Origin: Methylohalomonas lacus
GTDB taxonomy: Bacteria > Pseudomonadota > Gammaproteobacteria > Methylohalomonadales > Methylohalomonadaceae
Direction of reading: 5' to 3'
DNA: 64,000 nt
Assembly (NCBI RefSeq): GCF_024808875.1
Contig: NZ_JANUCT010000005.1
Location: forward strand, 124,001 to 188,000
The notes below the pieces were generated by a model. It searched no databases. It was not told the DNA's origin and worked only from the letters and a program-made list of their open reading frames with translations. Of the stretch, positions 1 through 7,108 are shown piece after piece; within the stretch, counting starts at the first letter, position 1, and each line of letters begins with the position of its first letter. Both the position numbers and the translations under genes were made by a program.

Positions 1-563
1 CGACAGTTGGTGACCATTACCGTCTGATCCTGTTGAAAATCGCAGGTGTTGGGGTAATTGATCTTGATGTTTGCATTGGCAACATCGATCTCGTCAACCG
101 TGCCACCACATTCGTCAGCTCTCTGGATAATCACGAAATCGGTGCCACTGATAATGTCCTTGGATGCATCGCCATCAATGTCATTTATGGCGTTCTCTAT
201 AATGGTAGGGAAGGTCGGCGACCATGAACCTCCACCGGTTGCCTCATAACCGAGAATGGCATTTTCACCAGTAGGATCGAACGGCGGCGGATTGTTGGAT
301 ATTGTATTCATATCAATATTGCCGCGGCTCGAGCAGCCGGTGTAGCCAGCCATGCGGACTTCTTTGCTGATCGTGTCAACGATGAATCGGCCGGTTTCCT
401 GCATCCGTGATAGTTCTGATTCCAGCCGATAAGTCTGTTTGTTACTGATGAAAATCTGGATGGCGCCGGCGGTCAACACCAGACCGATGACCAGTGCAAC
501 CATGAGTTCAATCATGGACAGGCCTGATTGCCGTTTTTTTAGTTTGTTATGTGGTTTATTCAT
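1..563 (-). CDS. pilW: PilW-type type IV pilus minor pilin (partial, 3' end outside window)
   Basis: The reading frame starts at the ATG complementary to 561-563 and runs off the left end of the window. The N-terminus is a class III prepilin signal: a short basic leader ending in Gly, then LSMIEL with the conserved Glu at +5 and a hydrophobic helix. After processing by the prepilin peptidase such a protein would enter the pilus as a minor, priming subunit. It is the third gene of a fimT-pilV-pilW run, five bases after the pilV stop, which is the usual minor pilin order in gammaproteobacteria; pilX and pilY1 would be expected beyond the window. The PilW assignment rests on this order and the N-terminus, since the C-terminal part is missing. 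Confidence 0.85.
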   Translation of the reverse strand, partial: MNKPHNKLKKRQSGLSMIELMVALVIGLVLTAGAIQIFISNKQTYRLESELSRMQETGRFIVDTISKEVRMAGYTGCSSRGNIDMNTISNNPPPFDPTGENAILGYEATGGGSWSPTFPTIIENAINDIDGDASKDIISGTDFVIIQRADECGGTVDEIDVANANIKINYPNTCDFQQDQTVMVTNC

Positions 564-568
564 GGCGG

Positions 569-1039
569 TTAAATCTCTGCCTCAAGCTCGAATTCGGCTG
601 TGTCATCGCCTCCTGTTGCTGTGCCACCGGCACGTGACTCGTCCCATTGCACGATAACCAGGCACATTCCTTGGTTATCACAATTGATGGAACCGTCACC
701 GGCCGGCAGAAGTTGGGCAACATGGTTGTTGACCCAGTCCGAGACGTCATTGGCAGCAAGGCTCCCGCTGCCACTGGGGTTGGCGCCCATTTCGACGTTA
801 TAATTGCCCGCTTTGGCTGCATTCTTGTTAGCGCGCATGCGATCCATGATGTCGTAGGCCAGAAACGTGGCCTGGGAACGATGGTAGGCACTGTGGTTGC
901 TTTTCAAAGCAACCGATTGAAGGGCCGCCAGCCCGAGCAATCCTATCGATAGGACAAACAGTGCAATCATGACTTCAAGTAATGAGAATCCTGAGTTGAT
1001 GCTTTTTATGCGATAAATGGATGTGTTTCTTGATTTCAT
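569..1039 (-). CDS. pilV: Type IV pilus modification protein PilV
   Basis: A 156-residue minor pilin. The prepilin motif lies near residue 18, with Gly before FSLLEVMIALFVLSIG, which includes the Glu+5. The PilV-type continuation (LLGLAALQ, then MRANKNAA) follows. PilV is one of the minor pilins that prime pilus assembly in the inner membrane. I place the start at the ATG at 1039 and not the upstream TTG at 1045, because the ATG overlaps the fimT stop as ATGA, the coupling seen at many junctions in this window. The pilW ATG follows the stop after five bases, so the three genes are probably one transcript. Confidence 0.9.
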   Translation of the reverse strand: MKSRNTSIYRIKSINSGFSLLEVMIALFVLSIGLLGLAALQSVALKSNHSAYHRSQATFLAYDIMDRMRANKNAAKAGNYNVEMGANPSGSGSLAANDVSDWVNNHVAQLLPAGDGSINCDNQGMCLVIVQWDESRAGGTATGGDDTAEFELEAEI

Positions 1040-1536
1040 GGGCAATCCCTGTCGTTTTCATCCAGCCAGACATGGCCCGAGGGCTTTACGTTGATGACTC
1101 GTTTATGTTCGCCGGTACACTTATCAGCCAGCAGGGTCAGCGTTGCGCCGGTATCTACCTGGCCGTTTGGCATATAGATTATATTGTTCTCGCTGCTTGT
1201 CAGACTGCTGGATTTAACTTCGTCAAAGGTGCGGGTGATGACGTCTTCACTGTCGGAAAAGTCGCCGTCATTGTTGCCATCTATCCGGACGCGCCAGCCG
1301 GCGGACCAGTCGGTGCCGGCGACTATCGGTTCGACCCTGACATCGACGCCGCGATTGATGGCTTCACTGCGGGCGTAGTGGAGCGCCGTAATGGCAGAAT
1401 TGGCTTGTGCGGTGATTCGATTATTCTTGACCAAGTCGCCAAACATCGGGATACCGGCCACGGCCAGGATTGCCACGATGGCCATCGTGACCAGCAGTTC
1501 AATCAGCGTGAAGCCGTTAGCAGGTTTGTCCGTCAT
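1036..1536 (-). CDS. fimT: GspH/FimT family pseudopilin
   Basis: A 166-residue prepilin-like protein. The N-terminus has NGFTLIELLVTMAIVAIL with cleavage expected after Gly and the Glu at +5. The following stretch (NNRITAQAN, then ALHYARSEAINRG) is the typical GspH/FimT helix. It is probably a minor pilin of the type IV pilus and the first gene of a minus-strand run into pilV and pilW. The ATG at 1536 is preceded by a weak GGGA-type ribosome binding site. A GspH of a type II secretion system is an alternative family label, but the pilV/pilW neighbours favour the pilus. Confidence 0.88.
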   Translation of the reverse strand: MTDKPANGFTLIELLVTMAIVAILAVAGIPMFGDLVKNNRITAQANSAITALHYARSEAINRGVDVRVEPIVAGTDWSAGWRVRIDGNNDGDFSDSEDVITRTFDEVKSSSLTSSENNIIYMPNGQVDTGATLTLLADKCTGEHKRVINVKPSGHVWLDENDRDCP

Positions 1537-1731
1537 CGGTATTGCTCTTGTCCCTTTATATATACCCGTGGATTTTCATGCGTCATAATCACGGCTGAAT
1601 AAGATTACCCAGCCTTGAATTTAGGCAAGCTTGCGGCGAATGTCAGGCCTGTTCAGACCAGCGGTCCTTGCTGGCGGATGGGCGGCGGCAATTGCTCGTT
1701 GATTGGCTTTTGAAGACTTTTGCAGAGACTT
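1537..1731. other. Divergent intergenic region between fimT and thiO
   Basis: About 195 bp between the divergent start codons. It must carry promoters for the minor pilin operon on the minus strand and for thiO on the plus strand. AT-rich patches near 1557-1570 (TATATA-like on the minus strand) could be a -10 element, but I see no convincing -35 partner. No gene is visible. Confidence 0.4.
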
Positions 1732-2829
1732 ATGACGACACCGGACTGCTTGATCGCGGGAGATGGTGCCGCCGGGCTGTTCCTGGCCCGTGAGCTGCTG
1801 GGACGTGGCCTGCAGGTGGTGGTCTGCGGCAAGGCCGTTGCTGGGCCGGCCGCCAGCTGGGCAGCGGGGGGTATCCTATCGCCGCTGGAACCCTGGCTGG
1901 AGCCCGAACCGATTACGCAGCTTGCCCGGCGCAGCCAGCAGCTGTTTCCAGGTCTGGTGGCCGCGCTCAAGCGGGATACGGGCATTGATGCCGAGTACGA
2001 TAGCTGCGGCATGCTGGTACTGGAACCGCTCGATCATGACCGGGTGGATGCATGGCTTGAATACCAGGCGGTTACCCATGAATGGCTGGATAGCGAACGG
2101 CTGACGGCGCTGGAACCGGCTGTCGGACCGTCCCATGCAGGCGGCCTGCTGCTGCCGGACGTTGCCCAGGTTCGCAATCCGCGACTGCTCAAGGCGCTGC
2201 GCCGGGATCTGCAGGCGCGCGGCGTGCATTTTTGCACCGGTGACAACATTCGCCTGGTGCTGACGGACGGGCGCTGTAGCGGCGTGGACGTCGATGGCGA
2301 ACGACTTGTGGCTGGGCGTGTGGTTGTTGCCGCCGGCGCCTGGAGTAGTGAGCTCCTGAGCGACTGTAAGCCCGATCTGGCCGTGACGCCTGTACGCGGG
2401 CAGATGCTGGCCTTTCAGGCCGAGCCCGGGCTCTTGCAGCGGATGGTTCTACAGACACGCGAGTACCTGATTCCCCGACGCGATGGTCTGATCCTGGCCG
2501 GTAGCACGCTCGAGCAGGTCGGTTTCGATAGCGAGACGACCACCGCGGCCGCCAACGGTCTGCGGACCATGGCCGCGCGCCTGGCACCGCAGCTGGCGGA
2601 TCGGGTTCCGATGCACCACTGGTCAGGGTTGCGGCCGGCCACGGCTGATGGCCTGCCCTATATCGGGCGCCATCCTGGTGTTGACGGGCTCTACGTCAAT
2701 TACGGCCACTTCCGCAACGGCATTCTGCTGGCACCGGCTTCGGCCGAGTTGCTGGCGGACATCATGGTGGACGGCACCGACTGCCCGCCGGCGGCGGCCT
2801 TCGCGCCGGATCGGCATATTGCTGAGTGA
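1732..2829 (+). CDS. thiO: Glycine oxidase ThiO (FAD-dependent)
   Basis: A 365-residue D-amino-acid-oxidase-type flavoprotein. The N-terminus has the dinucleotide-binding pattern GDGAAGLFLARELL, and near the C-terminus the family's HWSGLRPATADGLPYIG motif. In thiamine synthesis ThiO oxidises glycine to iminoglycine for the thiazole ring. No thiG or thiS is nearby, so the role rests on family resemblance; a related FAD-dependent amino-acid oxidase is the alternative. An in-frame TTG exists at 1720, but the ATG at 1732 gives the FAD motif its usual N-terminal spacing. Confidence 0.82.
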   Translation: MTTPDCLIAGDGAAGLFLARELLGRGLQVVVCGKAVAGPAASWAAGGILSPLEPWLEPEPITQLARRSQQLFPGLVAALKRDTGIDAEYDSCGMLVLEPLDHDRVDAWLEYQAVTHEWLDSERLTALEPAVGPSHAGGLLLPDVAQVRNPRLLKALRRDLQARGVHFCTGDNIRLVLTDGRCSGVDVDGERLVAGRVVVAAGAWSSELLSDCKPDLAVTPVRGQMLAFQAEPGLLQRMVLQTREYLIPRRDGLILAGSTLEQVGFDSETTTAAANGLRTMAARLAPQLADRVPMHHWSGLRPATADGLPYIGRHPGVDGLYVNYGHFRNGILLAPASAELLADIMVDGTDCPPAAAFAPDRHIAE

Positions 2830-2845
2830 GACTCAGATGCATTCA

Positions 2846-2874
2846 TTGTCTGGGCGTGCCCGTGCTTATATAAT
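2846..2874 (+). promoter_or_regulatory. Sigma-70 promoter giving a probable leaderless mRNA
   Basis: TTGTCT at 2846-2851 and TATAAT at 2869-2874 are separated by exactly 17 bp. The -10 ends only six bases before the ATG at 2881, so transcription would begin at or next to the start codon. Confidence 0.65.
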
Positions 2875-2880
2875 TCAGTC

Positions 2881-3312
2881 ATGGGAATCTCGGACGATCA
2901 GGAAAATTCGCTCACCGAGCTGTTCAAGCAGCACGGCATATTGCCGACCAGCCAGCGACTGCATATAGCCGCCGTATTGCTGGCGACGCACCAGCATCTG
3001 TCGGCCGACCAAGTCCTCGAGCGGGTCAACCAGAGCGGCAGAAAGGTCTCCAAGGCCACGGTTTACAATACGCTCAACCTGTTCGCGGAAAAGGGCCTGG
3101 TGCTGGAGGTGATGGTCGACTCGAGCAAGGTGTTCTACGATTCGAATACCACGCCGCACCATCATTTCTATAACCAGGACACCGGCGACCTGACTGATAT
3201 TCCGGCCTCGGCCGTGGAATTTGCCCGTCTGCCCGATCTGCCAGAGGCCACCCGCAGTGATGGTATAGACGTCATCATCCGGGTGCGTAACGAAGATCGC
3301 AGCAACAGTTGA
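2881..3312 (+). CDS. Fur-family transcriptional regulator, Irr-like
   Basis: A 143-residue Fur-type protein with an N-terminal winged helix (PTSQRLHIAAVLL, then SKATVYNTLNLF, the recognition helix pattern) and a C-terminal dimerisation and metal-binding half. In place of the Fur HHDH motif it has FYDSNTTPHHHFYN followed by LTDIP. That is the arrangement in the iron-response regulator Irr, including its triple histidine. The C-terminal zinc-binding cysteine pairs of classical Fur are absent. The likely role is iron- or heme-responsive transcription control, by family resemblance. The promoter sits so close to the ATG that the message is probably leaderless. The stop codon overlaps the -35 element of the following tRNA-Thr promoter. 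Confidence 0.85.
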   Translation: MGISDDQENSLTELFKQHGILPTSQRLHIAAVLLATHQHLSADQVLERVNQSGRKVSKATVYNTLNLFAEKGLVLEVMVDSSKVFYDSNTTPHHHFYNQDTGDLTDIPASAVEFARLPDLPEATRSDGIDVIIRVRNEDRSNS

Positions 3313-3337
3313 GTCAGCCCGGTCCGTTCTCTATACT
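3309..3337 (+). promoter_or_regulatory. Promoter of tRNA-Thr
   Basis: TTGAGT at 3309-3314 and TATACT at 3332-3337 are spaced by 17 bp, about 20 bp before the mature tRNA. The -35 overlaps the stop codon of the upstream regulator gene. Confidence 0.65.
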
Positions 3338-3356
3338 CGCACCCCTTCATGATTCA

Positions 3357-3432
<76 letters not shown>

Positions 3433-3440
3433 ATTCTGAA

Positions 3441-3465
3441 GGTCCATCATGGTATGGGCCTTTTT
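3441..3465 (+). terminator. Rho-independent terminator after tRNA-Thr
   Basis: The stem GGTCCAT/ATGGGCC (one G-U pair) around a six-base loop is followed by five T residues. Confidence 0.75.
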
Positions 3466-3513
3466 AGTTGTTCGGGAGATGTGTTCGAACTTCCGTCAAA
3501 CAATATGTTCGAC

Positions 3514-3605
3514 AAATTGGCCAACGGCCAATTTGAACGGATGCGCATAGCGCATCCGGCCCGTAGGGTGAGGCACGTCAGTGCCGAATCATCCTCTCTC
3601 CGGCA
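3514..3605 (+). repeat. Array of three palindromes ending in a degenerate copy of the tRNA-Thr 3' end
   Basis: Three consecutive inverted repeats: 3514-3534 (9-bp arms, AAATTGGCC), 3538-3558 (9-bp arms, CGGATGCGC) and 3572-3585 (5-bp arms, GGCAC). They are followed by CGAATC at 3585-3590 and TCTCTCCGGCA at 3595-3605. The latter two also occur in the tRNA at 3412-3417 and 3419-3429, so the tail resembles a decayed tRNA attachment-site duplication. No integrase or other mobile gene is present. Confidence 0.6.
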
Positions 3606-3614
3606 ACCTCTGTT

Positions 3615-6070
3615 TCAAACCTTGTTTGTTATTGTTTCCGTCTGCATCTTGCGAATGAATTTATTGAATTCCTCGATCGGTAGAGGATGGCTGAATAGAT
3701 ACCCCTGATAAACATGACAGCCAATATTTATCAGAGCTTCGCGGGTTTCCCCGGTTTCCACGCCTTCAGCAATTACGGCCAGTTCCAGACTCTGGCCGAG
3801 GGAAATGACCGTGCGCACGATTGCCTCGTCGCTTGGATCGGTCAGTAAGTCGCGGATGAATGATTGATCGATCTTCAGGATATCCAGTGGCAATCGCTTA
3901 AGGTAACTGAGCGATGAATAGCCGGTGCCAAAATCATCCAGGGAGAAACTGATGCCCCTGGACTTTAGGGTGGTCATTTTCGATATGACGCTTTCCATAT
4001 CCTCCACTAGCAGGCTTTCCGTAAGTTCCAGAGTCAGGTTTTCCGGGTTGGCACCTGATTTCGCGAGTGTGCCCAGCACCTGATCAACAAAATCCCTATG
4101 ATGAAACTGGCGAGCGCTGATATTGACTGACAGATTAAGTTCAGCTGTTTCAGGGTGCTGTGCCCAGGCAACCAATTGATTGCAAGCCGTCATCAGTACG
4201 AATTCGCTGAGCGGCAGGATCAGCCCTGTATCCTCGGCCAGAGGTATGAACTCAGTCGGTGAAACCAAGCCTCGCGATGGGTGCTGCCAGCGTAATAACG
4301 CCTCGGCACCCAGCAGCTTACCATCCTTGACTATCTGAGGCTGATAATAGACAAGGAAGTCATTTTGTTTTAGCCCACTACGCAAGTCCGCTTCCAGTGT
4401 TATCCGGTTGGTTATAGCCGCCTGCATATCAGGATCGAAGAAACGTATGGTATTGCGGCCTTCACCTTTTGCCTGGTACATGGCTAGATCAGCTCTTTTT
4501 TGCAATTCATCCATGTTATGTTCCTGGTTGCTGAACAGGGTGATACCGATACTGGGTGTGCATTGGTGCTCGTAGTCAGAGAGTGAATAGCTTTCATTAA
4601 GTGCGGCCAGGATTTTCTCGCCAATAGTTTCTGCCTGGCTGGCAGCTTCCAGGGAGTCACCGCCCAGGTTTTCCAGCATAACCACGAATTCGTCGCCACC
4701 AAGACGGGACAAGCTATCACTTTCCCGGATACATGTTGTTAGCCGTTGGGCCACCTGTTGCAGAAGTAAATCGCCAATATCATGACCAAGCGTGTCATTG
4801 AGGATCTTGAAATTATCCAGGTCGATAAACAGAAGCGCACCATGCTGCCCGTTTCGCGAAGTTGCGTTAATGGCCCGTTGCAGGCGATCCAGCATGAGTT
4901 GTCGATTAGGCAATTGTGTCAATTGATCATAAAAGGCGAGGTACTGGATTTCGTGCTCAGCGGCCTTGCGCTGCGTGATGTCCGTATTGATGGCCAGTAT
5001 TGATTCTGGATAGCCGGCATCATCCTGTATCAATGTCCAGTGTGCCTCGATAATCAACCTTTTGCCGTTCTTGTGGATTGGCTCCAGTTCACCGCGCCAT
5101 TCACCATTTTTCTGTAATTCCTCCATGGCCGTTCTGAACCCTTTGGTATCCTCGTAAAGAAATTCTTCCAGGTGACGTCCGGCAACTTCCTCGGCTGTCC
5201 ATCCGTAGAGGCGTTCAGCGCCCTTGTTCCAGAATGAAACATGATTGTCCATGTCCCGGATTATGATTGCATCGTGGGCCTTGTCCAGTAGTTCGGCCTG
5301 CTGGGTCAGTCTGGCCTGTTGCAGTTTCGATTCGGTAATGTCATTCTTGCCGCCGAGCATGCGTACGGCTTTGCCGTATTCATCACGGATAATGAAACTG
5401 CGATCCCAGACATAGGCATATGAACCATCCTTGCGTCGGAATCGGTATTCGCCTGTCCAGCTTCCGGCACCACTGTCGATGGCATGATGGACTTCAGCCA
5501 GTATTTGATCTTTTTCATCGGGATGAATGCGGCTGGTCCACGAACTGATGTCGGATTCGATTTCCTTGGGGCTGTACCCAAACAGCGTGTGTATACCATC
5601 GTTCCACCACATGACATCAGTTTTCATGTCCCAGTCCCAGACGGCGTCTGCAGTAGCCCGGGCGATATTCCTGAAACGTTCCTCACTTTCGTGCATTATG
5701 CGTTGCGCAGCCTTGCGTTCGGTTATGTCACGAAAATAGACTGCCAGACCTTCTTCTGATGGATAAGCATTGACCTCAAACCAGGTCTCCAGTGGATCAA
5801 AATATTCCTCGAAGCCGACAGTGCACTTCTCAGACATGGCACGGTGATATTCACGATAAAAAATACCGTTTATAGCTTCAGGGAATTCCTCCCATATAAA
5901 CTTCCCCACAAGGTCGTTGCGATCGCGTTGTAAAAGCCGTTCGGCCTGCTGATTAAGGTAGGTAAACCGCCATTCATGATTCAGGATGAAAAAGGCGTCG
6001 GTTATGCTTTCCAGGGTCGACATGAGTCGTTCGGCAAGGCGTCTAGCCTCCTCTTGCGCCAGTTTTTTTT
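3615..6070 (-). CDS. GGDEF-EAL c-di-GMP protein, C-terminal part (three PAS, GGDEF, EAL) after an A9 frameshift
   Basis: Downstream part of one gene, readable from the A9 tract at 6063-6071. Three PAS domains come first (starting LESITDAFF, ARATADAVW and KAHDAIIIRD), each closed by a DIT motif. A GGDEF domain follows with an intact GGDEF and an RESD inhibitory site five residues before it. The EAL domain has EALLRW, the DDFGTGYSS loop and a late AEGVE motif, so both diguanylate cyclase and phosphodiesterase activities look possible. It has no start codon next to the junction; the first internal ATG is at 6023 (802 residues). Removing one A from the tract fuses it to the 6043-6813 frame as a 1065-residue sensor. 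Sequencing error, true mutation or slippage cannot be separated from the sequence. Confidence 0.85.
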
Positions 6071-6813
6071 TCTGTAATGTCCTGGAAAGAGCCCTGAACC
6101 TTGATGACGGTTCCATCGTCGTCATGCACAGGATGCCCGATGGCCCGCACCCAGACCCTCTGGTCATTGGCGGAAATGATCTGCAACTCTTCATCGTAGG
6201 GTATCCCGTCGTTGACACAGGTATCGAATACTGTCCGAATATGATCACGATACTCCGGCGCGTAATAATTGATTCCTTCTTCCAGGCTTGGGGATGTTCC
6301 GGGCGGTTCCTCGTGAATGGCGCAGACTTCATCTGACCAGATAATGCGGTTATCCCGCAAATCGATGGACCAGCCACCCAGGCGTGCGGTCTGTCCGGCG
6401 ATTTGCAACAGAAGTTTATTCTGGCTGGCTTTCTCCTCTGCTTCCACGCGTTCGGTGACATCATGCGCAATGACGATCTCGGCGAGTCGGCCCGCGAAAG
6501 TCAGGGGCTGGGAAATGATCTCGACAAAAATGATCCGGCCGTCAGCAAGCTGGTGTCGCCAGACACCGGCATGGTCCGTGTCCGAGTCTACATTGGTGAT
6601 ATTGGCCAGCAAGGCAGGAATTTCTTCTGGCGGACGTATTTCCTTGATAGTCATTGCCAGAAAGGATTCGCGCGTATAGCCATAATGACTTACGGCGGCA
6701 TTGTTTACGGCCAGAAACCCGAGGCTCTCCAGATCGTAGACCCACATGGGGGAGGGGCTGGATTCGAACAACTGGCGATATGTAGATTCGTTTTGCTGAA
6801 TCTGCTCATACAT
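6043..6813 (-). CDS. Multi-PAS GGDEF-EAL protein, N-terminal part (two PAS domains), frameshifted
   Basis: A 256-residue upstream reading frame with two PAS domains. One starts at about residue 14 (LFESSPSPMWVYD) and the other at about residue 137 (GGWSIDLRDNRIIWSDEV), ending in FQDITEKK. At that point, an A9 tract, the frame turns into a short nonsense tail (TGARGG) and stops, while the expected continuation KLAQEEARR is found one frame over. No membrane segment is visible, so it is probably a cytoplasmic sensor input for the downstream GGDEF-EAL part. The ATG at 6813 is the first start after an in-frame stop at 6841-6843, but its ribosome binding site is poor. If translated alone the product would be a PAS fragment without output domain. 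Confidence 0.8.
   Translation of the reverse strand: MYEQIQQNESTYRQLFESSPSPMWVYDLESLGFLAVNNAAVSHYGYTRESFLAMTIKEIRPPEEIPALLANITNVDSDTDHAGVWRHQLADGRIIFVEIISQPLTFAGRLAEIVIAHDVTERVEAEEKASQNKLLLQIAGQTARLGGWSIDLRDNRIIWSDEVCAIHEEPPGTSPSLEEGINYYAPEYRDHIRTVFDTCVNDGIPYDEELQIISANDQRVWVRAIGHPVHDDDGTVIKVQGSFQDITEKKTGARGG
6063..6071 (-). other. A9 homopolymer at the frameshift site (possible slippery sequence)
   Basis: Nine consecutive A residues on the coding strand. Eight would keep GAA AAA AAA CTG GCG in frame and join the two halves of the PAS-GGDEF-EAL gene; with nine the upstream frame ends six codons later. Such A runs are known sites of polymerase or ribosome slippage and also of sequencing error. 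Confidence 0.7.
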
Positions 6814-7060
6814 TGTCTTATATACCCGTATGTGCAGGAATTACCTTGTAGTACCGACAAGACATTCATCCTGTCTTTTTACCATAGCATCAACTGCCTG
6901 CAGACACACTCAGCAATGCATTCTTTGGCTATTGGTTAATTTTCAGCAAGTTAGGCTGGCTGTAAGTGAGCAGGGCAAGGGGAGTTAGTAACTTGTCGGC
7001 CGGCTTGGTTTGTACCTGCAGGGTCTGAGTGAGCGGGTCCGGGTTTGGTCGGGGATAATA
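6814..7060. other. Intergenic region upstream of the PAS-GGDEF-EAL gene
   Basis: About 250 bp between the start of the GGDEF-EAL gene and the terminator hairpin of the TonB-receptor gene. No ORF with coding character, RNA gene or clear promoter was recognised. It must hold the promoter of the minus-strand GGDEF-EAL gene. Confidence 0.35.
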
Positions 7061-7087
7061 AAGAAGGGCGCCAATGGCGCCCTTCTT
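7061..7087 (-). terminator. Rho-independent terminator after the TonB-dependent receptor gene
   Basis: A perfect 12-bp inverted repeat (AAGAAGGGCGCC and its complement) around three bases, 21 bp after the receptor stop codon on the minus strand, with a T-rich end in that direction. Confidence 0.75.
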
Positions 7088-7108
7088 AGTGTAGCGATGT
7101 GATTCACC

